In this document: piece by piece, positions 45,441 through 56,757 of the stretch
How positions within the stretch are numbered: position 1 is the first letter of the stretch
How the letters are laid out: each line of letters begins with the position of its first letter
Assembly: GCA_024364735.1 (NCBI GenBank)
Contig: JAGFNQ010005638.1
Location: forward strand, 175,248 to 239,247
Source of the DNA: Boesenbergia rotunda
Taxonomy: Eukaryota > Streptophyta > Magnoliopsida > Zingiberales > Zingiberaceae
Length of the DNA stretch: 64,000 nucleotides
Reading direction: 5' to 3'
The notes under the pieces: model-generated
The model's database searches: none
What the model saw: the letters and a program-made list of their open reading frames with translations, nothing else
What the model was told of the DNA's origin: nothing
Translations under genes and position numbers: made by a program

Positions 45441-45504
45441 CACTCAACCAAACTTAAATCATTGTCAAACACCAAAACAACAACCGGGACAGACTGCATC
45501 AACA

Positions 45505-47140
45505 CCTGGAAGGCCTCGGTCATTCCCAAATCCAATTCGCAAGCCACAACAGCGAGATTGAAGAATTCGGAAGCAATTTCAGCTTGAGCAGGGATTTATC
45601 TGATTCGGTAGCAGAGATAGCTCCTTACTGATTTGTTGAGCTTGCGGGTCCGAAGTTCACTCTTGATTGACGACCAAGGAGTTCTTGAGATGAGGAGGGG
45701 TTGAGGAGTAGCTTAGATCCTTAATTTCCAAGTTTTGTAGCTGTAGTTTCAATTCTGTTGCAGTTCTATTCTGAATTTCCTTCTTAGCTACTATAATTTA
45801 TGATTTTTAAGTGTTTAGCTGCAATCTAGCTTTAATTCTTCAAGTTAAGTAGTGTACGAACTTGTTTAGTGATCAATTAGTTTAAACTTCAGTTTATTTC
45901 TGTTTAAAACCTTGCGTGCCATTTGATTGTGGCGTGCCAAATTCAGTAATTTCCTTTTAGTTTCTGATTTATATTAGAGTAGCTGGTTTTCTAAATTGTT
46001 TCTTCATCCAGTAAGTTGTTAATTTGCTGCATTTGAGCTAGGAAGATGCTAGTTAGTTAACATACAGTTCAGTTTTGTTTGTCCGCAGTTTTATTTCAAG
46101 TTGTAGTTAGCTAGCGTATCAACTTCACTTTTGCCATTTAGTTCGGTTTCAATGGTTTTCAGTCTGTAGATTCTGGATTTGCCACAATTAAGTTTCAGTT
46201 TTAAGGAAATTTACAGAGCATTGGCTGCAAGAAATTGATTCCTATTGCTTGTTTAGTTTTCACATCCAACTCAGTTCTGAAATCTCACAAGCCACTCATT
46301 TATTTCTGCAAATTTGTGAGCCTAGTTACTGAAATTCTGCATGCATGTGTCAAGATCAGTCTCGGCATGGGTTTGTATCAAGTTGAGTGAAATTACAGTG
46401 AATTTTTGAGCTTGAAATCAACCCCTTCTGCTGTCATTGTATTTCTGAATTTTTGGAATCGGTTTTGGCACAAAGGTTTTAGATTTGGCACAAAAATCAC
46501 CTCTTGCGTGCCAAGCTGATTTGGGCATTGATTTCTTATCAGTTTTCACTTGTCTTCTGGTGTGGGATAGCTTTCGAAATCTATTGACATCATCCTTAGA
46601 ATCCCTGAATTTTCTTTGCATTTGTTAGCTTCCTAAACTTGCAGCTAAGTGGAGTTATTGCTTGAGTGAATTCTGAATTTTGTATGCGTTGAGTTATGCT
46701 AAACCAGTTTGTTCCGAAATCTGCCATCATTGAACTCATTCAATTGCTCAGCAATAAGATTGTATTTAATATCTATTGTGTTCCCATTTCAGTTCGATTT
46801 TGCTACTTTGGTTGAGTAGGTTTCCTCTAGGTTTAATTTCTTAGTTGCCATGTTTAGTTGAAATTCTTTTCCTTTGTTTTTTTCTTCTTGCACTTCCATT
46901 TCTGAATTACGAACAAACCCAAAACCCAAATTATTCACTTGAAACCCAAAACTCATAAACGACACAAATACAAGTTCGAATCAAACACGACAACTAGCCC
47001 CGAGAAAAATACGACCTGTGGCCCCTATATTACATTTTCATACTTTTGATTGTAAAAGGGTTTCCAGCATTCATTCATATTTAAATTCTGATGAGCCCAC
47101 ACTTTCGTGACAATTTTAATTAGCTAAATTGGGTCTAGCA
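45505..47140 (+). repeat. Athila 5' LTR, 3' two thirds
   Basis: Begins GGAAGGCCTCGGTCATTCCC and ends GGGTCTAGCA. It matches 54288-55924 of the 3' LTR almost base for base, so the element is fairly young. The first ~890 bp are separated by the Sirevirus insertion and not found. The small ORF 46418-46621 is mirrored at 55202-55405 and is LTR background. Confidence 0.92.
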
Positions 47141-47146
47141 AATTTT

Positions 47147-47164
47147 TGGCGCCGTTGCCGGGGA
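47147..47164 (+). other. Primer-binding site, Athila type
   Basis: TGGCGCCGTTGCCGGGGA, 6 nt after the LTR end, identical to the site at 14675-14692. Confidence 0.95.
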
Positions 47165-47308
47165 GTTACTAGTTGACTTGTTTGATTTTTGCATGTGCAC
47201 TTATTTCATATCATCATTGACTTACTTTTGTGTTTATTGCTATATCTTTTGATTTGATTTTATTTGTTTTATCTTTTTATCCATTTTTACTGCGAGTTGT
47301 TTGATTTT

Positions 47309-48997
47309 ATGACCAGGTCTTTAGGTGGTGATTTAGAAGATTTTGACCCTGAGATTGAGAGGACTTTCAGAGCCAGGAGGAGCCTGGCCATTCTTTCTGA
47401 GACTACAGATATCCCTCCTATTCAGACTATCTTCACTCACTCAGGCATTGACATGGCAGACCACCAGAGAACCATGAAGGAGCTTGCAGCACCTGACGCT
47501 GCATTTCAGTACTCCAGCATAGCTTATCCAGAGCTAGGGGGGAATTTTGAGCTCAGATCTGGACTCATCAATTTGTTGCCAAAGTTTCAGGGTTTATCTG
47601 GAGAGGATCCAAACAGACACCTGCACGAATTTCATGTGGTATGCTCCACTATGAAGCCTCAGAGCATTTCTGAAGAAGACATCAAGCTGAGGGCTTTTCC
47701 CTTCACACTGACAGGAGCAGCAAAAGACTGGTTCTATTATCTGCCTACAGGACATGTGTCTATTTGGATCGTTATGAAGAAGGCATTTTTGGAGAAGTAT
47801 TTCCCAGCCTCCAGGACAGCTATAATCAGAAAAAGCATCTGTGGGATTCAGCAAGTGGTGGGAGAGACATTATACGACTACTGGGAGAGATTCAACAAGC
47901 TGTGTTCAAGTTGCCCCCAGCATCAGATTAGTGAGCAATTGTTGATTCAATACTTTTATGAAGGATTACTGCAGATGGACAGAGTCATGATAGATGCTGC
48001 AGCTGGAGGGGCCCTAGTGAACAAAACGCCAATGCAAGCTAGGGAGCTAATTTCTAATATGGCGGAGAACTCCCAACAATTTGGAAGCAGAGCCTTGACC
48101 ACCAGAGGAGTGGGTGAAGTTCAGGTAGTTCCTATTGATCATTATGACAAGAGATTTGCAGAGATCACATCACTTATTAAGGAGTTGAAGGTTAGCAATG
48201 CAAATCAAGGCTCAACTCCTTCAGTACCTCCACAGTCAAGTCAATTGATAAGTGTGTGTGGCATTTGCTCTAGTCTAGAGCACACCTCAGATTCATGCCC
48301 TACCCTCCAACAGGATGAGACAGTAGCATCATTAGTGAGAGGACAATTTCCAGCAAGAAATAATCCCTATTCCTCTACTTACAACCCCGGTTGGAGGAAT
48401 CATCCTAACTTGAGGTATGGGAATGCTTTCTGCCAACAAGAGCCTCAAACTCAGTCATCACAGTAGCCTCAACCTAATTTCAAGCAGCCCCAACAAACTC
48501 AAAACAATCAGCCAACTTTTCAGCAATCAAACCAAAATTTTCAGCCCCCGTTTCAGCCTAATTCTCAACATTTTCAGCAACCATTTCAGCATTTTGAACC
48601 TCAATTCCAGCAATATAATCAAGGGCAGCAAGGCTTGCAATCATTTCCAGTTTTTCCAGCTCAAAACCAACAAAATTTTCAGCCCACACAGCCCTTGAAT
48701 CAAAATTTCCAGCCCTACAACCAAGGGTTTCAAGGTCAAAGTTTTCGGCCCTCGCCACCTAATTTTCCACCTCAAAATCAGAACTTTCAGCCCTACAACT
48801 CACAGCAAGGTTTCCAAGCATCTCAGCAATTTAATCAGCTCTATCAACAGCCCAATCAGTCCTCTTATCAGCCCCAAAATCCATGTTTTCAAGGATCACA
48901 GCAAGCTCAACAATTTCAGCCTACTTCATCCTTTCAAAATCAATCAAGAGTGAACTTCGGACCCGCAAGCTCAACAAATTGTGGGGGGCATACCTGA
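47309..48997 (+). pseudogene. Athila-type gag, one stop
   Basis: MTRSLGGDLEDFDPEIERTF start, retrotransposon gag fold (GAAKDWFYYLPTGHV, AFLEKYFPASRTA, GETLYDYWERFNKL, LLIQYFYEGLLQMDR), zinc knuckle CGICSSLEHTSDSC, then a Gln/Asn/Phe/Pro-rich tail (repeated NFQPYN). TAG at 48464-48466 interrupts the tail in a run of Gln codons. The frame continues to 48997. The last residues run into integrase sequence, showing the deletion joint. Fifteen upstream codons (from 47264) are open too, but MTRS is the conserved start. Confidence 0.92.
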
Positions 48998-50129
48998 TCA
49001 TGAGTTTACTTCTGTCCTTACTTTTTGTCATTCATCAGCTTGTGGGGGGCATTTTGAACCCCAGAGGACAGCCAGGAAAGTTCTAGAGTGTGGTTTATAC
49101 TGGCCCATCCTTTTTCATGATTCACATGTTTTTTATAAAAATTGTGATAGATGTCAGCGAACTGGGAACATAGGAGCGAGACATGAGATGCCCCAGCATG
49201 CTATACTTTACTGTGAGATTTTTGATGTTTGGGGGATAGATTTTATGGGACATTTTCCTGCATCTTATGGTTATCTGTATATTTTACTTGCTGTGGATTA
49301 TGTTTCAAAATGGGTGGAGGCCATTCCCTCCAAGACTGATGATTCTTCTGTTGTTTGTAGTTTTGTTAGGTCACATATTTTCTGCAGGTTTGGAATTCCA
49401 AGAGCAATAATCAGTGACCAAGGATCTCATTTTTGTAACAAACACATGAAGGCTATGCTTAGCAGATATGGGGTGGTTCATAAAATTTCTCCATCCTATC
49501 ATCCCCAAACAAATGGACAGGATGAAATTTCAAACAGAGAGATCAAATCCATCTTAGAGAAGACAGTTGGGCACACTAGGAAAGACTGGAGCAAAAGGCT
49601 AGATGACGCACTCTGGGCCTACAGAACAGCGTACAAGACACCGATTGGCATGTCACCCTACCGCCTGGTTTATGGTAAGGCTTGTCACCTACCAGTGGAA
49701 ATAGAGCACAAGGCATATTGGGCGGTGAAAGCTTGCAATTTTGATGCTACCAAGGCGGGGGAAGAGAGAAAATTGCAACTCCAAGAACTTGAAGAGATTC
49801 GATTGGAAGCATTTGAAAATTCAAGGATTTACAAGGAGAAGACCAAGAACTTTCATGACAAACACATTGTGAAAAAGGACTTCAAAGTTGGCGAGAAGGT
49901 TTTATTGTATAAATCAAAGCTCAAATTGATAAGAGGTAAGTTGAGATCAAGGTGGGAAGGTCCATTCATTATAACTGACATTTTTTCCTATGGAGTTTTT
50001 GAAATTAGGGACGAAGCTAATGGATTTGTGTGGAAAGTTAATGGCCACCGGCTCAAGAGGTATTTTGAAGAACTAAAGGAGCTAGAGGTGGAGGATGTGT
50101 ACATTGAGGATGCTATCTACCCAACTTAA
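48981..50129 (+). CDS. Athila-type integrase, fused after a gag-pol deletion
   Basis: HHCC zinc finger (FCHSSACGGH, NCDRCQRTGNI), DDE core: Asp in GIDFMGHFPASYG, Asp in IISDQGSHFCNKH, Glu in NGQDEISNREIKSILEK. A C-terminal domain with KVLLYKSKLKLIRGKLRSRW and VNGHRLKRY follows. About 380 residues are open with all catalytic residues. It should insert retroelement cDNA, but the copy has no protease, RT or RNase H, and it is in another frame than gag (gag frame 2, integrase frame 0). The ATG at 48981 lies at the joint, so the start is accidental. TGTGGGGGGCAT occurs at the joint (48979) and again ~50 bp on. Confidence 0.88.
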   Translation: MGGIPDHEFTSVLTFCHSSACGGHFEPQRTARKVLECGLYWPILFHDSHVFYKNCDRCQRTGNIGARHEMPQHAILYCEIFDVWGIDFMGHFPASYGYLYILLAVDYVSKWVEAIPSKTDDSSVVCSFVRSHIFCRFGIPRAIISDQGSHFCNKHMKAMLSRYGVVHKISPSYHPQTNGQDEISNREIKSILEKTVGHTRKDWSKRLDDALWAYRTAYKTPIGMSPYRLVYGKACHLPVEIEHKAYWAVKACNFDATKAGEERKLQLQELEEIRLEAFENSRIYKEKTKNFHDKHIVKKDFKVGEKVLLYKSKLKLIRGKLRSRWEGPFIITDIFSYGVFEIRDEANGFVWKVNGHRLKRYFEELKELEVEDVYIEDAIYPT

Positions 50130-53100
50130 GGGGGGTTCACTTTCTCTACATTTACATTTCATTGTACATATCATTTTTCATGTTGCTAAGAATAAATGTT
50201 TTTCTTTTTAAAATAAGTAGTTGATAATAAATTCTTAGTGAGTAGAGTAACATGAATAAAAGTCATTGTAAATACCATGTCTTGTGTTTTAGCACTTTTT
50301 CTTGCATGATTAGGAATAAATGTATCCCTCTAGGTTAACTTATTGTCATTTTAGAGTCTTTTGGAAAATAAATTAAATTTGGTTGTCAAAACTTAGGGTT
50401 TGAGCTAATGGATGAAATCTTGGATGCTTGAGTACGATTTTGCTTTAGATTCTTAATTGATGATTTGAGATGGATTATTTTTACCTAGTGAGATTAGCCG
50501 TTTTTTGTGATACACACATGTTATTGTATTCTAGAACTTGCTTAGGTTCTTTCAAAATCATATTTCAATGGTTGGATCACATCTATAGGGACTAATCATT
50601 TTATTCACCTTTCCACATCAATTTGTCAATTCTATTCTATTTACCTTTCCTTATTCCTAATCTTAATCCCAATTTGTCTATGGATTTGTTTGCTTGGGAT
50701 GTTTTCTTGATACTATTTTGCCCGAGACGGACAAAGATTTAAGTGTGGGGGAGTGATTAGTGATTTGAAAGCAATTTTTATCAAGGATGAAATTCATGTC
50801 GGAAAAAAAAATTTTTTTTGTGCCAAGTGAGTGAGTTTTGTGCCAAGAATGAGCAAGAGAGATGGAAACAATTGAAGATTCTTGATCATCATTTGAAGAT
50901 CCAAGGGAGTTGAACCTCAAGTTGAATTCGGCACTCAAAGTTGAAATGAAAACAAATGCCAAAAACAAAAAAAAAAGAGAAGAGAAAAGCAGTTTGTGCC
51001 AATGAAAAAGAAAAAAAAACTGCTAACTTGGATTAAATTAACTTGGATCAAGAATTTGGAAGTTGGAATTATGGAAGCTAAATTCAGCCAAAATCTGATG
51101 GAGCCATAATTTTCAGCTGATCAGATTTGATTAAGGCAGAATCTGTGCAGAAAATCAGTGTCAAGAGCTGAGAATGCAGTTTGTATCAACTTGAGCTGAA
51201 TTTTGGGTTTCCAAGGCTGTGAATCAGGGAACAAGTTCGGAATTGTATTAAAGAGTGTTGAGAACACCAAATGCTGACCAAATCTGGAAGAAATTCAGAT
51301 GCTAGAGGCTACTGATCAGAAACAAAATTCGAAAAGACTGACCAAAAATCTGAATTGAAACATGGAAAGGTTGCTGCCGAGTGTTGAATTTGGAGTTACT
51401 GAAATTATATGAATTGAAAGGGAGTAAGCTGCGAGTTCTAAATTTATTGAAGGAATGTTTGTGAAGCTGATTTAGAGGAAGTAGTGATCGAAAAGCAGTA
51501 AAGGCATTTTCGGAAATGCAGTGGGAGAAGTGGCTGAAATTCAAAACGGCTGATCAGAATTGTGTAGTGAACTCCCAACTGTTGTTAGATAATTCAGATT
51601 CTTTATCGAAAAATCTGTAGTAGATTGATGTAGATAGGGAACCTCAAGTTGAATTCGGCTGGAAAGTTGAAAGGCAATAGATGGCACAGACAAAGAAATC
51701 AGAGAAAAGAAGGTTGTGCCAAAAAGAAAAAAAAATTCTGCTAGTTGGATAGAAAATGGCTTGGCTCAAAAGTTGGGAAGTCAAGATCTGTATCTGAAGT
51801 TGGAGGTGCACATTCAATTTCAGATCTAAGAAAAACAAATGGGCTAGAAGTTTCGAAGAAAAGCAGGGAAAGAAAATCTGAGCTTAATTTGAAAGGCAGT
51901 GGCCAAGAAGAAAATTTGCAATGGAAATATTGGTACGCAAAGCAAAAAGAAGAAAATCTGCTACTTGGAGCTGCACTTCTTTGTGCCAAAGGTGCTGATC
52001 AGTCCAATTGAAGCTCACGGCAGTGTGATTGGAAGCTAGCTTTGATAAGGAAGTGTAGCTGAACACAATTGGAGCTGGACAGATATGAAACAATGCAGAG
52101 AATCTGTGCTATTGCAGAAAACATTTAGCTATTGCAGAAAATCTGAGCTGGAAATCCAATCTACTGATCTGGAATGGAATGAAATTGCAGCTGAACAAAA
52201 TCTGAGCTGGAAATCCAACTAACTGATCAGAAGTTTGAATGGGACAGAAAAACTGATAAGAGTTCAGATCAGAGACAGAATTAAAGGCTGAAAAGAAGCT
52301 AAAGGAGTGCTGAATCTGAGCTGGTAATGCTGAATCTGAGTTTTCCGAGTGCTGGAATCTGAAGACCATCTGAAAACAAGCTGAATTGAAGCCGAACCAA
52401 GCTGGAAAAATCTGAAACAAAGTGCAGTGAAGGCATTTCCGAAATCAGTGAAGGCAAGGGGCTGAAATTTAATGGGCTGATTTGAATTTTTGAGTGGAAC
52501 ACTTAAGGGTTCCATTATCATTTGATACAAGCACTCTTGATGTTAATTGTTGGAGAAATCAGAAGTTTTGCAAGATCTGAAGTTATATCATGGAAGCCGG
52601 AATCTGAGAAAAAAAAAAGAGAGAGAGAACAAATGAGGAAGTGTGCCAACTTGTAAAGGAAGTGTATCAAGAGTGAGTTACAAGGGTTGTTGAGTGAAAA
52701 TTTCATGTTGAGTATCTATTTCACTTGATATCCTATGTTTTTTGATACAAAGCTGAGCAGAAAAGAAAGAAGAGAAAGAAGAATGAGAAAAGAAAAGCAA
52801 AGTTGGCAAGCATAAACAAGAATTGGCACATTGAAACCAAGGAAGGGTTTCTCATCCAAATCAAAGGCAATTACTTAAATTTGACTTTACCACACTTGTG
52901 AGCTCACTAGAGGACTGTAAAAAGAAGCAAAGTGCATCAAAAGCATCCTCAAGCACTCAAGTCTTCCACTTTACCAATTTTTCCATTTCCTTGGCTTTTA
53001 TTTCACTCCTTACCATTTTCTATGTTTTTCTTTGTTTTTATAGATGTTGATCCTAATCATGACTAATGGTGGAGAGTAGATAATAAGCAAGCCTATGGTA

Positions 53101-53400
53101 GTGCAAGAATCATATGTGTTTGAGTGAGCTCCACTTCCATCATCAAGTTAGAACTTAAGGAGAGAGCCACCAAAATTTTCCTTGAAAGGCTATGAGTTAG
53201 ATTCATCTCAATGACTCATGATGGATGAAAAGGCTAAGTTGTTGATTTAAAGACAAGATACTAATCCATAGGGCTTAGATTTATGAGAATTGACAATCTT
53301 AGGTAATTTCTTTTCATTTGTTTCTAATTATGCTTAAGTAAATCTAGGGGATACATATTTACTGTTTTTGCGAGACGCTCAAGCTCAAGTGTGGGGGAGT
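50130..53400 (+). other. Athila 3' non-coding region with internal and terminal polypurine tracts
   Basis: 3.3 kb without a supported gene. Athila elements often carry an envelope-like ORF here, but none is visible. AAGTGTGGGGGAGT occurs at 50741-50754 and almost identically at 53387-53400, directly before the 3' LTR. Between them the plus strand is purine-rich, with loosely repeated AAAATCTGAGCTGGAAATCC near 52138 and 52199. 50240-50745 matches the minus-strand copy at 5092-5560. Confidence 0.8.
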
Positions 53401-55924
53401 TGATAAATACTATATTATTGATTATTTGAGCTGCTAAAATCCATGTTTGACCTATATTTTTATTGCTTAATTGTGAAATTGCCCTAGGTTTTAGAACTTA
53501 CTCTTATTTTGGACTAAATTGCAAATTTGCATTAAATTGGATTATTTGGCCACTAAATTCTTGATCTATTTTTGTAGGCATCAAAGGTTCAAGGACCTAG
53601 GGCATATTGGGTCAAACTTGAGTCGGAAGTGACCCGGATCGAATTATCAAGATTATGATTTAATCTGGGCCGTCCGATTCAAGAGCGGCTAGATCTGAGC
53701 CATCCGGGACGATCCGAAGCAATCCGAGCTAGGGCAAGGGTTGATCAAGTACCCTAATCAAGATCTGAAGGTTTCATCCAAATCAGAGCTCAATCAACCG
53801 TTGGATCAAGCTTGGAGGGTTCTAGATCATCCATTCAAAGATTAACTTGATCTGGACCATCCGTTGTAAATCTGGAGGATCCGAGCTACCACAAGGCAGA
53901 TCCTGACCTCAGATCATCATCATCAAAGTTTGGCTCAAATCAGAGCAAGATCAGTCATTGGATTGAAGTGGATCAATCTGGACCGTCCATTGATTCCTAT
54001 TTAATCAAAATTGCCGCAGCTTCTTCCCTTCATCGCGTCTTCGCCGCAACAGTCGAGTTCTTCATTTTCTTCATCGTTTTCTTCCATTTTTTCATCAAAT
54101 CGAAGGCGTGATCACTCAATCCATCATCAGAGCAAGGGCTAGGTCAGTGAAGAGAATCTCAGTGAAGTTTCAGATTTGATTTTTGCTCAAAAGTGAAGCT
54201 GCGTGAGGTTTCAGCCGTTTCACTACCCGAATTCAGCGAACTCAGCTGTGCTCCATCGCCATTGCATCCGAGCTGACCAGAGGGGTTCCTTGGAAGGTCT
54301 CGGTCATTCCCAAATCCAATTCGCAAGCCACAATAGTGAGATTGAAGAATTCGGAAGCAATTTCAGCTTGAGCAGGGATTTATTTGATTTGGTAGTAGAG
54401 ATAGCTCCTCACTGATTTGTTGAGCTTGCGGGTCCGAAGTTCACTCTTGATTGACGACCAAGGAGTTCTTGAGATGAGGAGGGGTTGAGGAGTAGCTTAG
54501 ATCCTTAATTTCCAAGTTTTGTAGCTGTAGTTTCAATTCTGTTGCAGTTCTGTTCTGAATTTCCTTCTTAGCTACTGTAATTTACGATTTTTAAGTGTTT
54601 AGCTGCAATCTAGCTTTAATTCTTCAAGTTAAGTAGTGTACGAACTTGTTTAGTGATCTATTAGTTTAAACTTCAGTTTATTTCTGTTTAAAACCTTGCG
54701 TGCCATTTGATTGTGGCGTGCCAAATTCAGTAATTTCCTTTTAGTTTCTGATTTATATTAGAGTAGCTGGTTTTCTAAATTGTTTCTTCATCCAGTAAGT
54801 TGTTAATTTGCTGCATTTGAGCTAGGAAGATGCTAGTTAGTTAACATAGAGTTCAGTTTTGTTTGTCCGCAGTTTTATTTCAAGTTGTAGTTAGCTAGCG
54901 TATCAACTTCACTTTTGCCATTTAGTTCAGTTTCAATGGTTTTCAGTCTGTAGATTCTGGATTTGCCACAATTAAGTTTCAGTTTTAAGGAAATTTACAG
55001 AGCATTGGCTGCAAGAAATTGATTCCTATTGCTTGTTTAGTTTTCACATCCAACTCAGTTCTGAAATCTCACAAGCCACTCATTTATTTCTGCAAATTTG
55101 TGAGCCTAGTTACTGAAATTCTGCATGCATGTGTCAAGATCAGTCTCGGCATGGGTTTGTATCAAGTTGAGTGAAATTACAGTGAATTTTTGAGCTTGAA
55201 ATCAGCCCCTTCTGCAGTCATTGTATTTCTGAATTTTTGGAATCGGTTTTGGCACAAAGGTTTCAGATTTGGCACAAAAATCACCTCTTGCGTGCCAAGC
55301 TGATTTGGGCATTGATTTCTTATCAGTTTTCACTTGTCTTCTGGTGTGGGATAGCTTTCGAAATCTATTGACATCATCCTTAGAATCCCTGAATTTTCTT
55401 TGCATTTGTTAGCTTCCTAAACTTGCAGCTAAGTGGAGTTATTGCTTGAGTGAATTCTGAATTTTGTATGCGTTGAGTTGTGCTAAACTAGTTTGTTCCG
55501 AAATCTGCCATCATTGAACTCATTCAATTGCTCAGCAATAAGATTGTATTTAATATCTATTGTGTTCCCATTTCAGTTCGATTTTGCTACTTTGGTTGAG
55601 TAGGTTTCCTCTAGGTTTAATTTCTTAGTTGCCATGTTTAGTTGAAATTCTTTTCCTTTGTTTTTTTCTTCTTGCACTTCCATTTCTGAATTACGAACAA
55701 ACCCAAAACCCAAATTATTCACTTGAAACCCAAAACTCATAAACGACACAAATACAAGTTCGAATCAAACACGACAACTAGCCTCGAGAAAAATACGACC
55801 TGTGACCCCTATATTACATTTTCATACTTTTGATTGTAAAAGGGTTTCCAGCATTCATTCATATTTAAATTCTGATGAGCCCACACTTTCGTGACAATTT
55901 TAATTAGCTAAATTGGGTCTATCA
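53401..55924 (+). repeat. Athila 3' LTR (2524 bp)
   Basis: TGATAAATACTATATTATTG to AATTGGGTCTATCA. It follows GTGTGGGGGAGT. Its 3' two thirds match 45505-47140. No coding region. Confidence 0.93.
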
Positions 55925-55926
55925 AT

Positions 55927-56538
55927 AGTTCATCTAGTTCATCAGATGAAGAAATTGGGAGAAAGACTTCAAGACATGTGGCTCTCATGGCCTTGAATGA
56001 TGTTGAAAGTAGTGAAGATGAGGATAATCATGGAGATGAAGTTGAGTCTTCAAGCGAGTCATCATCTAGTGAAGATGAGGTAACTTCTCCTAAATTAGAT
56101 AAACTCTATGCTACTATTGCATGTTTGACAAATGCTTTATCTAAATCAAAAGTCAAAGTCAAAGAACTACAAACTAAGATGAAATTACTTGAAAATGATA
56201 CTATGCCATGTGAAGCATGTACACATCATGAAGTTGCAAATTCTAGAGGTGATGATCTTAAAAAGGAAAATGCATCATTAAAATTGCAAGTAGAGGGCCT
56301 TAGAAGTGCTTTGGAGAAATTTACCTCTAGCTCAAAATATTTGGACATGATATTAGGAAGTCAACGGGCAGTGTATAACAAGGCAGGATTAGGATATAAA
56401 CCAAAGGATAAGGAAGTTAACTTCATGTCTCTTGTTAGTAGAAATCATGTTGCAAAAGTAAAAAATGTTCAAGCTTGGGTACCCAAGCAATTTGTTATAG
56501 ATGCTATTGGACCCAACATTTGGGTACCAAAATATTTA
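55927..56538 (+). pseudogene. Sirevirus gag, C-terminal part
   Basis: Acidic Ser-rich stretch (SSEDEDNHGDEVESSSES), a coiled-coil-like segment (LSKSKVKVKELQTKMKLLEN, SLKLQVEGLRSALEKF) and the conserved end LDMILGSQRAVYNKAGLGY ... VQAWVPKQF ... IWVPKYL. It aligns with 63610-63880 of the next Sirevirus. The frame runs into the MITE and stops at 56589. Without the MITE it would end four codons later. The N-terminal half is missing. Confidence 0.9.
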
Positions 56539-56753
56539 GGGGGCGCTTGGTATAAATTTGGCAATGAGAATGGTAATGGGTTTGATTGAGGGGTTTATGG
56601 GTTTGGTGATAACCTAGTGGGGGGTGGATTATGAAATCAAGGGTATCATATCCTTATTTTGATTCCGATTCCCGTATACCAAGCATCATCAATGGGAATG
56701 AAATAGATTTCATTCCCATTCCCACCTTCTAAACCCGCTTACCAAGCGCCCCC
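56539..56753. mobile_element. PIF/Harbinger-type MITE (215 bp), TSD TTA
   Basis: 14-bp perfect terminal inverted repeats GGGGGCGCTTGGTA/TACCAAGCGCCCCC. Flanking TTA at 56536-56538 and 56754-56756. Inner sequence is partly self-complementary (GGGAATGAAATAGATTTCAT). Short size, G-rich TIR and TTA target fit Tourist-like elements. It has no coding capacity. Confidence 0.92.
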
Positions 56754-56757
56754 TTAG

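Larger units (their letters stand above)
36068..45504 (-). mobile_element. Sirevirus on the minus strand, 5' part, split by copia copy 2
   Basis: Minus strand: 5' LTR 45504-43473, PBS 43470-43459, gag 43415-42706, copia insertion, then an acidic serine-rich gag piece 36147-36068. The rest of gag, all of pol and the 3' LTR are absent. Its right end follows Athila LTR sequence directly: CCTGG at 45505-45509 is one candidate TSD copy, but the other cannot be located. Confidence 0.85.
43473..45504 (-). repeat. 5' LTR of the minus-strand Sirevirus (2032 bp)
   Basis: Minus strand TGTTGATGCAGTCTGTCC to CGTCCCCAACA. A C14 run (43497-43510 as G) sits ~25-38 bp before the LTR end in the context TATTCACCCC...CTCTATAG, like the C8 run near 62099 in the other Sirevirus LTR. 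From its 5' side it carries mini-hairpin arrays (45440-44758), then GATCGGTC palindromes (44748-44338). Confidence 0.9.
45505..55924 (+). mobile_element. Athila-type Ty3/gypsy element, plus strand, lacking PR-RT-RNase H
   Basis: Partial 5' LTR, PBS, gag, integrase, a long 3' non-coding region, PPT and full 3' LTR. The minus-strand Sirevirus inserted into the 5' LTR. The element itself lies in the gag of the Sirevirus that continues at 55925, where ATAGT (55925-55929) is one candidate TSD copy. Confidence 0.92.
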
